Shown: piece by piece, positions 17,969 through 26,349 of the stretch
How positions within the stretch are numbered: position 1 is the first letter of the stretch
Layout of the letters: each line of letters starts with the position of its first letter
NCBI GenBank assembly: GCA_964607755.1
Contig: CAZSMC010000023.1
Location: forward strand, 1 to 63,566
Direction: 5' to 3'
Source: CAZSMC01 sp964607755
GTDB lineage: Bacteria; Zhuqueibacterota; Zhuqueibacteria; Residuimicrobiales; Krinioviventaceae
DNA length: 63,566 nt
Translations under genes and position numbers: made by a program
Notes under the pieces: generated by a model
Seen by the model: the letters and a program-made list of their open reading frames with translations, nothing else
What the model was told of the DNA's origin: nothing
The model's database searches: none

Positions 17969-18721
17969 TTAATAACCTCCGCCAGCGCCGCCGCCGCCGC
18001 TCATGCCGCCACCAAAACCACCGAATCCACCGCCAAAGCTGCCGCCACCGCCGAAACCACCGCCAAAGCCGCCCCCCCGGCCACCGAACAGTCCGCCGAG
18101 AAATAACAATGGCAACAGTCCGCGGCCGCCAAACAGCATAAAAAAGAACAAAAGGCCGAGAATCGTGCACAACGGACTGCCCCGGCCATCAGATGAGCGT
18201 TGACTGGTGCGCTGAGGCATGCGAGCACTGCCAGCGAACTCGACGTCGTATTCCTGGGCAAGAACGGCGGCAATACTCTGGACACTGGCTAAAAATCCAG
18301 GTCCGTAATTGCCCTGCCCGAGGTGCGGACGAATGTCCTGCCGGAAAATATCGCCGACACGCGCATCGTTCAGATACGGTTCGCTGCCATAACCGACCTC
18401 AATCCATACGTTGCGTTCATCCACGACATTGAAAATCAGCACTCCTTCATTCTTTTCTTTGGAACCCACCCCCCATTCTTCGTAAAGCCGGTTGGCATAA
18501 GACCGGTAATCATTATCGCCGATCGTTTTCATCGTCGCCACAACTACAGCAACACCGGTTTTTTGATGAATCTCCCGACAAAGAGATTCAATTTGTTGCT
18601 CATAGTTTGCAGGGATAACATTAGCAAAATCATTGACAGCTCCTTTTGGGCTCGGCATTTGAGCTATAGCCGCCGCAGAAAGAAATAATAAAAGAACGAA
18701 AATTCCGGTTTTAAGCTTCAT
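17969..18721 (-). CDS. TPM-domain exported protein with glycine-rich tail (YgcG type)
   Basis: Protein of 250 aa: signal peptide (residues 1-20, ending AIAQ), a TPM domain (about 27-150) with VNDFANVIPANYEQQIESL and FNVVDERNVWIEVGYGSE, a membrane helix near 185-208, and a tail of Gly/Phe/Ser repeats rich in GGGFGG. TPM domains occur in photosystem-repair factors of plants and in many bacterial membrane proteins; in bacteria they regularly pair with LemA, as here. First gene of the TPM-NTase-LemA unit. The low-complexity tail is normal for the family. Confidence 0.93.
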   Translation of the reverse strand: MKLKTGIFVLLLFLSAAAIAQMPSPKGAVNDFANVIPANYEQQIESLCREIHQKTGVAVVVATMKTIGDNDYRSYANRLYEEWGVGSKEKNEGVLIFNVVDERNVWIEVGYGSEPYLNDARVGDIFRQDIRPHLGQGNYGPGFLASVQSIAAVLAQEYDVEFAGSARMPQRTSQRSSDGRGSPLCTILGLLFFFMLFGGRGLLPLLFLGGLFGGRGGGFGGGFGGGGSFGGGFGGFGGGMSGGGGAGGGY

Positions 18722-18842
18722 ATTCTGTCACTTTTCAATTTCGATTCGATTCATCATCAATTTGCACATCGCCCACTGTCTTTTTAAACATGCGGGTTTT
18801 TATGCCAATCATTTATTCGTTACTCAAAGTACATGCTACTTT

Positions 18843-21340
18843 TTATTGCAGCTTTATCATTTTGCGCGTTTTTGTAAATCCCGGCGCTGTAAGCCGGTAA
18901 ATGTAAACGCCAGAACTAACCAGCTCACCATTGTCATTCCGGCCGTCCCATGAAACACGGTAGATGCCAGCCAGTGCCGGACGTTCCACNNNNNNNNNNN
19001 NNNNNNNNNNNNNNNNNNNNNNNNNNNNNNNNNNNNNNNNNNNNNNNNNNNNNNNNNNNNNNNNNNNNNNNNNNNNNNNNNNNNNNNNNCATTCCGGCCG
19101 TCCCATGAAACACGGTAGATGCCAGCCAGTGCCGGACGTTCCACCAGCGTCCGAATAGTCCGTCCCAGCATATCATAGATCCGCAACGTAACATGTCTGG
19201 TAACTTCTGCCGGGACGGTATACTCGATGATTGTGGACGGATTGAACGGGTTTGGATAATTCTGCGTCAGAGCGAACTGTTCCGGTGCGGCAAGTTTTAC
19301 TGAAACGGCCTCGCTAAATGTCACTTTGCCATTAGTGTCTGTTTGTTTTAACCGGTATTGCCACTCGCCGCTTCGCCCCGGGGTATCCCGGAACGCATAG
19401 TGCTGCGGTTCGTTGGTCGTGCCGGCGCCGCGGACAAATCCGATCTCTTGCCAGGCGGAACGTTCGTCTTTGCGGCGCTCAACAGCAAAACCCAAATTAT
19501 TTGTTTCGGTAACGGTTTGCCAGGAAAGCACAATCGAATGATCACCTTGCTCGTTCGCTTCAAAATACGCCAATTCAACAGGCGTAGTTTGTCCGGTTGC
19601 CGTATTGGACAAACCGGATGCATTGTCGCTATCGTCAACCACGTTGAGTCGAAAATAATATTGAGATGCTACGGACAGCCCCTCAATAACAAATCTTTGT
19701 TCTTCTCCTGGCGCCAGCGGAGCCGGTGGATTTTGAACTTTCTGCGTGGTTGCTGCACTCCACCAGGTCCAGTCATTACCAATCATATTTTCAGGCGGAA
19801 TTTGACTGTACCGAATGACGTACCAGGACGCCGGTCCGCCGCTGCCGCCGTCATCACCGGTGGCAGTCCAGATCAGTTCCATCGTAGTATCATCAATGGC
19901 ATGCACAACAAGGTCATCGACCGGGTCAGGATCAATTTTTTCGGTTTGGTCGCTGAGCTGCACACCAAGCCCCTGGCTATAGGTATCGTAGAGATCGGCA
20001 AATTCCGCCGCGGTTTTGTTTTCATCAAAATAGTACTCTCTGGAAACGACGTGAAAATCAAGCTCATTTTCAGGATATTCCCATTGATATATTCGCAGAC
20101 CGGACACTCCGTGAACCGAATAATCTTCATATTGATCATTTTTAATGTCATAATAAAACAGCGCTGGCAATTGACCGGTATCCATGGCCTGGTCCTTTAA
20201 TTGGACCAGGTTAAAAACAGACAAGTTGTTCAACGTTTCCCCGGATTGGCCGCTGAATCCGTACCAGTGCCATCCCGGCCAGTCGGCCGCATCGAGTTCT
20301 TTTTTATAAATCTCGTTTGAACCGGAATCGATGAGGTCATCCGTTTCTGTCGTTGCCGGGTGATAAAATTCCGGACCGTCAAACGTCATACCGATAGCAT
20401 CGCTTGTATACGCTTTTGAGAACGAGATAAATTCCGTGTCAATTTCATTGATGCTAGCAAATGTGAACGAGACCTGAGGTTCGAACTCGGTAAAATTGCG
20501 GTAATAATGAATGACAATTGGGATGTCGGATGTATCTTTAACGCCCAGGGTTGAATTCGAAATGGACAGACCGATGAGGTTTTTTCGAATCACCCGCACA
20601 GGCCCAGCTTTAACCTGCGGGGAGCCATTTTGAAATGTTTTCAGTTTAACAGAAATGCCCAGCAGTCCAATATTGACATTTTTCTCTGTTCGTTCAGTTA
20701 AGAAAATATCCTGATTTATTGAAATGCCAATACCTCCAAAAGTACCAGATATATAAGTGAATTTAATCCGGAACCGCCAGCGGTCCAAAAAATCCACATT
20801 GCTGCCGGCAATGGCCAGAGAATCGGGAAAGCCACTGGCAACGTCCGGATTGTGCGACATGCCGTACGTTTCTCCGGTGACCCGGTCAGGAGTGTAAGAG
20901 ACGTACTCGTAATCGCTGCCAGCGAGGGTCGAAGACAGAAAAACATAGGCATAGGCACGTTCGCCGCTCGCAGAATCCTGGACAGTGATCTCGTAGCGCG
21001 AATTATTTCTGGCTTCAATGTCATTGACCCACTCATAGGGCAAAGCCGGGTCGCCAAAACGCTCGACCATAACAACAACCTTGTCGTCGCTGTCCAGCGT
21101 GCCATTTTTGTCGCCAAAGTATGAATCCGTGCCATCGAGCTCGTCCGCCTGCAGAGGCAGGGCGGTCCACTCACTGGTGGTTTGGTTATAGGAATAACAT
21201 TTTAAATGCGTGACATCCTGACCCAGGAAATCGTGTAATTGTGCTCCGTTCAAAATAACGGCATCCAGATCACGGTTAAAAGCAGCAAACACAGTAGTGG
21301 TCAGAATGAACAAAATGATGCATAGTGCACGAATTTTCAT
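18843..21340 (-). CDS. Secreted fibronectin-type protein with type IX-style sorting domain (split by an assembly gap)
   Basis: Signal peptide (residues 1-19, ending VFAAF), a large N-terminal region of unknown fold, a fibronectin type III-like domain (from about PDPVDDLVVHAIDDTTMEL), and a C-terminal sorting/FlgD-like domain with QNYPNPFNPSTIIEY. The open frame appears broken by 100 N (18990-19089), but 18935-18989 and 19090-19144 are identical. Removing one copy and the Ns (155 bases) joins the two frames perfectly, ending in SSGVYIYRL...KTRKMIKLQ. The true product is then about 780 aa. It is expected to be exported by Sec and attached to the surface or released by a type IX-like system. Cargo function unknown. 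Confidence 0.85.
18935..19144. repeat. Artificial duplication: 55-base contig overlap around 100 N
   Basis: Bases 18935-18989 and 19090-19144 are the same 55 bases, separated by 100 N (18990-19089). A perfect 55-base match at both ends of a scaffold gap is what unmerged contigs sharing one k-mer look like. Collapsing it restores the reading frame of the surrounding gene, so no sequence is missing and there is no real tandem repeat. Confidence 0.92.
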
Positions 21341-21418
21341 AATGCGCCCTTTCTCTCATAAACAGGCAAGCTATTACAGGATAGTTACATTCATCCGGCA
21401 GGCCTGGTTTTCGTTTAT

Positions 21419-21452
21419 CCATTGAAAACCGGTCCATGCCGGTTTTCAATGG
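21419..21452. terminator. Perfect 14-bp hairpin downstream of the STAS gene
   Basis: CCATTGAAAACCGG (21419-21432) pairs with its exact complement at 21439-21452 across a 6-base loop. It sits 20 bases after the STAS stop and before the start region of the secreted fibronectin-type gene. No good T-run follows on the minus strand, so it could be a factor-dependent terminator, an mRNA-stabilising hairpin, or an operator. Confidence 0.5.
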
Positions 21453-21471
21453 AACCCAAAATCCTAAAAAG

Positions 21472-21816
21472 CTATTCCCCTTTAAAGGCTTTTAGTGCTT
21501 TATCGACGCTGTCGAATGAATCAAAAATAGTGATCAGTTTCGTCACAATGAAAAGACTTTTTACTTTATCAGTAGCGCGGGCTATTTTCAGATCACCATC
21601 GTTATTGCGCATGGTCGTCAGTGAACTCATAAGCACGCCAAGACCGGTGCTGTTCATCCAGGACACACCGCCAAGATCGACAACAATTTTTTTAACACCG
21701 TTTGCCGCCAGGTCTTTAACGCGTTTGTGCACCTCGGTCGTCTCTGGTCCTCCCATGAGATTACCTTTTAATTCCAGTACAGAAACACCACCGATCATAT
21801 TTTCTTTTATTGCCAT
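21472..21816 (-). CDS. STAS-domain anti-sigma factor antagonist
   Basis: Single-domain protein of 114 aa with the STAS fold. The conserved phosphoacceptor loop is VSWMNSTGLGVLMSS, with S56 at the position of the SpoIIAA serine, preceded by the strand VKKIVVDLGG. Such proteins switch between phosphorylated and free forms under control of a serine kinase (RsbW/SpoIIAB type) and phosphatase, and release a sigma factor. No kinase, phosphatase or sigma gene is adjacent. Ribosome binding site AAGGAG, 5-6 bases before ATG 21816. Confidence 0.92.
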   Translation of the reverse strand: MAIKENMIGGVSVLELKGNLMGGPETTEVHKRVKDLAANGVKKIVVDLGGVSWMNSTGLGVLMSSLTTMRNNDGDLKIARATDKVKSLFIVTKLITIFDSFDSVDKALKAFKGE

Positions 21817-21901
21817 TTCGATCTCCTTGTTTATTCTGAATTGTAAAAATTACCTTTTTTTATCGTCTCTTGCAAGTATAAAATAAATTTATTGGAAATA
21901 C

Positions 21902-22047
21902 CTCAGTTACAATTCCAACAATGGGTCACAAAACGAGTAAATAACATATTATTATTTCCAAATTTATAGAATGATACAACATTTATGCAGAAAAGATTTG
22001 TGGACCCATTGTTTAATTTTGATAGAGCATATCAACCGATAACTGAG
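21902..22047. repeat. MITE-like palindromic repeat, copy A
   Basis: A 146-nt element bounded by the inverted termini CTCAGTTA and TAACTGAG. Inside is a longer inverted pair, ACAATGGGTCACAAA and TTTGTGGACCCATTGT (one base extra). A second copy, about 90% alike over its length, is at 28235-28379. No coding capacity. It could be a non-autonomous transposable element or a REP/BIME-like sequence. Confidence 0.7.
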
Positions 22048-22080
22048 TTTATACATTTATTATTTAGAATAGCTTTATCG

Positions 22081-22803
22081 CTATAAATATTCTTTAACAT
22101 ATTCTCTGACTTGGGGGTTGTCAGGATTGATGCCTTTTGCCTGTTTAATCATTTTTTTCGCCCGCTCCAGCCATCCGCTCTCCAGAAAAAAGTCGATTAC
22201 CAAAAGATAGAAATCCTCAATACCATGATCCGGTTCGAAATATTTCAATATCGCCGGAATATCTTTTCCCAGAGTCGACTTGAAATAATGCTCATTTTCC
22301 AAAAGAAACGCCAAAATGACCACATTTTTAGAAAAGCCTTTCATAAACGGCAAAGCACACTCTTTGCCCCGTTCAAAAAACAGATTTAATTTCTGCATAT
22401 AATCTGCCAGACTCGATTTCATTTGAAGATAATCATCAGAGTCTGTTTGATAAAATTCAGCCATATATTTCAGTTCACGGGCAATAGTAGCCTTGTGAAA
22501 AAGCACGCCAATGTTATTGATAAATGAAAACTCGACAGAATTTGGATCATAACGCCCGGTGTAATACTCCTCATCATCGTAATAACCTGTGCGCCGGTAA
22601 ATCAGTCGCAACTGCTCCTTGGCTGTAAACAGTACATCGCTAAGCTGTTTCAACTTTTCAAACGACACATCAGAATTCTGTGATGATTCGAATGTGCGAT
22701 AAATTTCAGCGAATAAATTAGCGGCACGTAAAAAATGCGCCAGAACATTTTTTATGATCCAGGATTGATTTTTCAGCACAAATGGACTTGTATACTCGTT
22801 CAT
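22081..22803 (-). CDS. Hypothetical helical protein
   Basis: Protein of 240 aa that I do not recognise. It is predicted to be all-helical, soluble, without signal peptide, rich in aromatic and acidic residues (TGYYDDEEYYTGRYDP around residue 72). The end (LLVIDFFLESGWLERAKKMIKQAKGINPDNPQVREYVKEYL region) reads like a single TPR-type helix pair. It lies 18 bases downstream of the GIY-YIG gene on the same strand and may be cotranscribed. Start ATG 22803 has AGGGTGA upstream. Function unknown. Confidence 0.8.
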   Translation of the reverse strand: MNEYTSPFVLKNQSWIIKNVLAHFLRAANLFAEIYRTFESSQNSDVSFEKLKQLSDVLFTAKEQLRLIYRRTGYYDDEEYYTGRYDPNSVEFSFINNIGVLFHKATIARELKYMAEFYQTDSDDYLQMKSSLADYMQKLNLFFERGKECALPFMKGFSKNVVILAFLLENEHYFKSTLGKDIPAILKYFEPDHGIEDFYLLVIDFFLESGWLERAKKMIKQAKGINPDNPQVREYVKEYL

Positions 22804-22820
22804 TTTTCACCCTATGTAAT

Positions 22821-24188
22821 TTAGATATGGACTATATTCTGATAGTCCGAGTGTAAGCTATTTATGTGATCCTGGATCAAACGCTTTGCTTCTTCAACCG
22901 TAGAGACAAGTCGCATGTCAATGCTCTGCACCTCGTCGGCATGTTGCGTAAGCCAGCTTGTAATGATTTCTTCGCGTTTATCCTGGCCAGAATTCTCATG
23001 CTTTGTGAAAAAAATATGCTCCAGCATATCGTGAATATCTTTTCCCCGGACATGATCGACCGCGCATGCTGCACTTTTGCCTTTATTAATACAGTAAATC
23101 TGCGCCGTTTTTTCAAAGGACGGCAGCACAAGAATTCTGGGATAGCGCTGTTGTTGCCTGCTGATCCGTGGCGCTATTTCCACCTGTGTATTCAACGGCG
23201 GACTGTGTTTTTCGATCAACTCTTGTTCCAAAAGCAGAGCTTCCAGTTCCGATCCGGTTTGAATGATTTCCAGATCGTACAAGCGTTCACGGATGCACTT
23301 CAATTTAGCGTCCGGCTTTTCAATGCCGGCGAAATAGGACGACACCCGGCGGCGTAACTGCATGGCTTTACCCACGTAAATGACATTGTTTTGCCGGTCT
23401 CTCATGACATAAACGCCAGGACGTGCCGGTAGCGCCTCGATAAATTCTTTATCAAAATGGAACCTGCTAAAATCGGCAGCATGCAGGGTGGGAGAATACC
23501 AGTCACTCAATTCATCAATTGTCTTGATATCTTTTTGTTCAAGCTGGTACCAGGCGCTTTTCACCTGTTCGACAAAAGATTCAAACCGCAAACCAGGTTC
23601 AGCATCTTTTAAAACATCACCCCCCAGCACCCTGGCACAATCTTCAACAGAGCGGCACGGATGTTCCGGGAAAAGCTGTTTGACGATCCGGTTGAGCAGA
23701 AAAACCGGATTGTCAACATCATGGCCGACAGTCTCCAACAGAAACCGCCGGCAGGCGCTGAGTTGATTGCCAAATCCGTCGAATAAAACCGGTAAACGGC
23801 TGGCAAAGGACAGAAACGTCCGGGCCGCTGCCTCAACCGAGGCGTCATCTTTAAGTGCCTGATGCAACGGAATGACTATTTTTTCAGCTTTAAAAAGCCG
23901 GGCACAGTAAATCACCACAATGTTCCGCCAGTGTGCCACTCGCCCGGGCACAATTTGACAAAGCACAATGTCGTTCGCAGATTCTGGGATAGGATGATAT
24001 ATTTGCTGAACACTCCACGTGCCATCATCATGACGAACGACCCGATCCGTTTCACGCAATGCAGAACTCACTAATTTTTCTGCCATATCCGGTGAAACGG
24101 TTTCAAGCTTGAAAACATGGCGCGCAAGCTCGATAGAAGAAACCGGTTTTTTAGCGTTTTCAAGATATGTCAACAATTGGTGAAGCAT
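22821..24188 (-). CDS. GIY-YIG nuclease-domain protein with N-terminal HTH-like and exonuclease-like regions
   Basis: Protein of 455 aa. The GIY-YIG domain resembles the UvrC N-terminus: G258-V-Y and V-I-Y-V-G around 269-273, arginine at about 280 (LRRRVSSYF), and a late glutamate in ALLLEQELIEKH. The first 60 residues look like a winged-helix (VSSIELARHVFKLETVSP...DGTWSV). Residues about 70-240 may be a degenerate DnaQ-like exonuclease fold, LPVLFDGFGNQLSACRRFLLE, but the DEDD acidic residues are not evident. Exonuclease-GIY-YIG fusions are known (Cho/UvrC-like). A role in DNA repair or DNA end processing is likely. The stop of the upstream membrane protein is 10 bases away. Confidence 0.8.
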   Translation of the reverse strand: MLHQLLTYLENAKKPVSSIELARHVFKLETVSPDMAEKLVSSALRETDRVVRHDDGTWSVQQIYHPIPESANDIVLCQIVPGRVAHWRNIVVIYCARLFKAEKIVIPLHQALKDDASVEAAARTFLSFASRLPVLFDGFGNQLSACRRFLLETVGHDVDNPVFLLNRIVKQLFPEHPCRSVEDCARVLGGDVLKDAEPGLRFESFVEQVKSAWYQLEQKDIKTIDELSDWYSPTLHAADFSRFHFDKEFIEALPARPGVYVMRDRQNNVIYVGKAMQLRRRVSSYFAGIEKPDAKLKCIRERLYDLEIIQTGSELEALLLEQELIEKHSPPLNTQVEIAPRISRQQQRYPRILVLPSFEKTAQIYCINKGKSAACAVDHVRGKDIHDMLEHIFFTKHENSGQDKREEIITSWLTQHADEVQSIDMRLVSTVEEAKRLIQDHINSLHSDYQNIVHI

Positions 24189-24197
24189 TTAAATTTT

Positions 24198-24824
24198 TTA
24201 GACACGTCCTTTCTCATCATCTTCTTTTCCCGGAGAATCCGTTGATTCATCCGGAGGCTCACTGTCCGTGCCAGATTTCCGGCTGTCTGCAGTTTCATTA
24301 TCTTCAACAACAATATCTTCATCGCGAATCGTTTGCGTCTTTTTAACCTCTGGCGAAGCGCCGGGTTTGGGTTTGCCCCAAAACGCAACGCCGATGAGCC
24401 CGCCAAACAGACCAAAAATGCAATCGATAACAATAGACGTCAAGAAAGAAATTAACACAAATCCGCGCGATATCATTTCTGGATTTATGTTATCCAGGAG
24501 TTCCTGGATTTCAGGATTTGAGGTATAGCTGGACATTTGGTAAAAAAAATCGCGGGAAAATGGTCCAAACCCGGCGCTTAGCGCTGTAGCCAGCACCGCG
24601 CCGAACAATCCAGCCAGCAGTCCCAGCGATGCTCCCTCGCCCATTTCGATTCGTTGATCAGGACCGAGCTGCCGGCGATACAAATACACCGGCAACGCAC
24701 CGCCGATTAGAATACCGGCGCAACAGGCGCAGTTAATGAAATTAAGAATGGGTACGCCGGTGAGTAAACCAATGACCAAACCGCCCCATACGGCCGGAAC
24801 GAGTTTATTGACCTGAGCTTGCAT
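24198..24824 (-). CDS. Membrane protein of unknown function with acidic tail
   Basis: Protein of 208 aa with about four hydrophobic helices (residues 10-32, 35-48, 65-85, 120-148) rich in Gly/Ala, including NFINCACCAGILIGGALPVYLY, and a hydrophilic, strongly acidic C-terminal tail from about 155. No signal peptide beyond the first helix. I do not recognise a named family. It sits between the phosphofructokinase gene and the GIY-YIG gene in a same-strand run. ATG 24824 has AGGAGAT 6 bases upstream. Confidence 0.8.
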   Translation of the reverse strand: MQAQVNKLVPAVWGGLVIGLLTGVPILNFINCACCAGILIGGALPVYLYRRQLGPDQRIEMGEGASLGLLAGLFGAVLATALSAGFGPFSRDFFYQMSSYTSNPEIQELLDNINPEMISRGFVLISFLTSIVIDCIFGLFGGLIGVAFWGKPKPGASPEVKKTQTIRDEDIVVEDNETADSRKSGTDSEPPDESTDSPGKEDDEKGRV

Positions 24825-24850
24825 TATTATCTCCTGGTATGTGCAAAATT

Positions 24851-25966
24851 CTATTTGAAATAGACACCCAAATCCCGCAATTCATCGGCATCCATTGCTT
24901 CCAGAGTGAACTGCGGAAGCGCCTCTGCCATGTTTACAGCCCGAACAGACTGACCGGCAAGTCCTACCATAAGGCCGGATTGATGGGCATGTAGCAATTC
25001 AATGGCCTTGCGGCCAAAACGCTGTCCAAGCTGAATATCGAATGCATTCGGCTGCAGTCCGCGCAACGTAAAGCCCACATTGGATTGTCGCACACGGCTC
25101 ATTTTGACGCCAAGACCGTGGGCAACAAATCGCTGCATAATCATGCCCACACCGCCTAATTTTATATTGCCATGAGGATCCACGTCAGGTTCTTCAGAGA
25201 GCATGGCTTTGAGAATATGATCTTTTGCATCCGGGGCAACTGCTTTTTGATAAACCGGATCGTCCTGGTTTATATTGACGCCCTCAGAGACCACCAGATT
25301 CACATATTCCTGGCTGTCATAACATTCTTTAATATCATTGATCAAATCGGTTAATGCAAACGATTTTTCCGGCACCAGAATAAAATCAGCGCCACTACTT
25401 ACTCCGGCAAAAAACGCCAGCCAGCCAGCCTGACGTCCCATGACTTCATTAATTGAGATGCGACCATGAGTTTTGGCGGAGATAGAGGCGCTGCGGAAGG
25501 CTCGTGTTGCTGCGTCGATGGCTGTCTGGGCGCCGAGCATCCAGTCCGTACCGCTGATATCGTTATCAATGCTTTTGGGTATAGCAACGATTGGCACACC
25601 GGATTCGTGTGCACCCAAAGCGGAACTGACTGTATCATTGCCTCCGGTGGCGATTACAGCATCGATGCCCAGTTTCTGCAAATTATCTTTAATTTTTTGT
25701 GCTGCCCAGGATTTATTTTTTTCACTGTAAGGTGCAAACCGGGAAGACCCCAGGATGGTGCTGGGCGCATCAAAAAATGATTTTGCTTTTTCAACGTCCA
25801 GTTCAACGGCATAGTTTTCGATATCGCTGGCAGCCAGACCTTCAAAAGCTTTTTTTATGCCAATGAAGGTGTCTCCGTACTTTGCCGAGCCCTGAAGAAT
25901 AGCACGCGCTAATGCGGAATTTATCCCGGCGCAATCACCGCCTCCGGTTACAAATGCAATTTTCAA
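24851..25966 (-). CDS. pfkA: 6-phosphofructokinase, probably PPi-dependent type
   Basis: Phosphorylates fructose 6-phosphate in glycolysis. The 371-aa protein starts MKIAFVTGGGDCAGINSAL, the phosphoryl-donor loop of the GGDCAG subgroup. The donor-discriminating positions are GGND (108-111) and K131 in IPKSIDND. The aspartate at the place of E. coli G104 and the lysine at the place of G124 are the residues linked to pyrophosphate use, whereas ATP enzymes have two glycines. The N at the place of D103 is unusual. The catalytic aspartate D134 is present. The start codon is TTG (25966-25964) with GGGAG 7 bases upstream. A PPi enzyme would make the step reversible. Confidence 0.9.
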   Translation of the reverse strand: MKIAFVTGGGDCAGINSALARAILQGSAKYGDTFIGIKKAFEGLAASDIENYAVELDVEKAKSFFDAPSTILGSSRFAPYSEKNKSWAAQKIKDNLQKLGIDAVIATGGNDTVSSALGAHESGVPIVAIPKSIDNDISGTDWMLGAQTAIDAATRAFRSASISAKTHGRISINEVMGRQAGWLAFFAGVSSGADFILVPEKSFALTDLINDIKECYDSQEYVNLVVSEGVNINQDDPVYQKAVAPDAKDHILKAMLSEEPDVDPHGNIKLGGVGMIMQRFVAHGLGVKMSRVRQSNVGFTLRGLQPNAFDIQLGQRFGRKAIELLHAHQSGLMVGLAGQSVRAVNMAEALPQFTLEAMDADELRDLGVYFK

Positions 25967-26349
25967 ATCGATTCTCCCATTTTATTTAAATGACGTTTCC
26001 GCATACCGAACCTGTCGCCTGTTTGACTTAACATACCTGTCAAACATTTCTATCATTAAATATAGAAATAACATGCAAAATATAAAAAATTTTTGTTAAT
26101 TTTGAAAAGGAAAGAGACATAAAAAAAGGAGAGCCCCCGCTCTCCTAAAGTTGGAATCCCCCCCCTCTTGTTGCCGGGATCCCTTTTCGCCGATCACACT
26201 TATAAAGAGTATTAAACAAGGGCTTTTCTCTCAAGATTATTTTATTTTTTATTAATTTTATATCACGTTAATTTTACCCGCATCCGGTTAAATCAAGTCA
26301 ATCACTTAATAAAACGAGAGAATTCATATCTTTCAAAATTGGGGATATT
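25967..26349. other. Intergenic region upstream of phosphofructokinase
   Basis: About 380 bases holding the pfk promoter region and, at 26120-26146, a terminator for the TPR lipoprotein gene. A G/C-rich patch (26156-26190) with runs of C and GGGATCCC-like sequence stands out from its AT-rich surroundings, but I cannot match it to a known riboswitch. Confidence 0.4.
26120..26146 (-). terminator. Intrinsic terminator after the TPR lipoprotein gene
   Basis: On the minus strand, AGGAGAGC pairs with GCTCTCCT over a 4-base loop and is followed by a run of seven T. The 8-bp GC-rich stem plus T-run is a standard rho-independent terminator, about 200 bases beyond the TPR gene stop. Confidence 0.8.

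Noticed and set aside
18843..19194. Apparent tandem duplication of a sorting-domain segment around the N gap
   Set aside because: The two 55-base copies are perfectly identical and abut the Ns exactly; this is a contig overlap, not biology.
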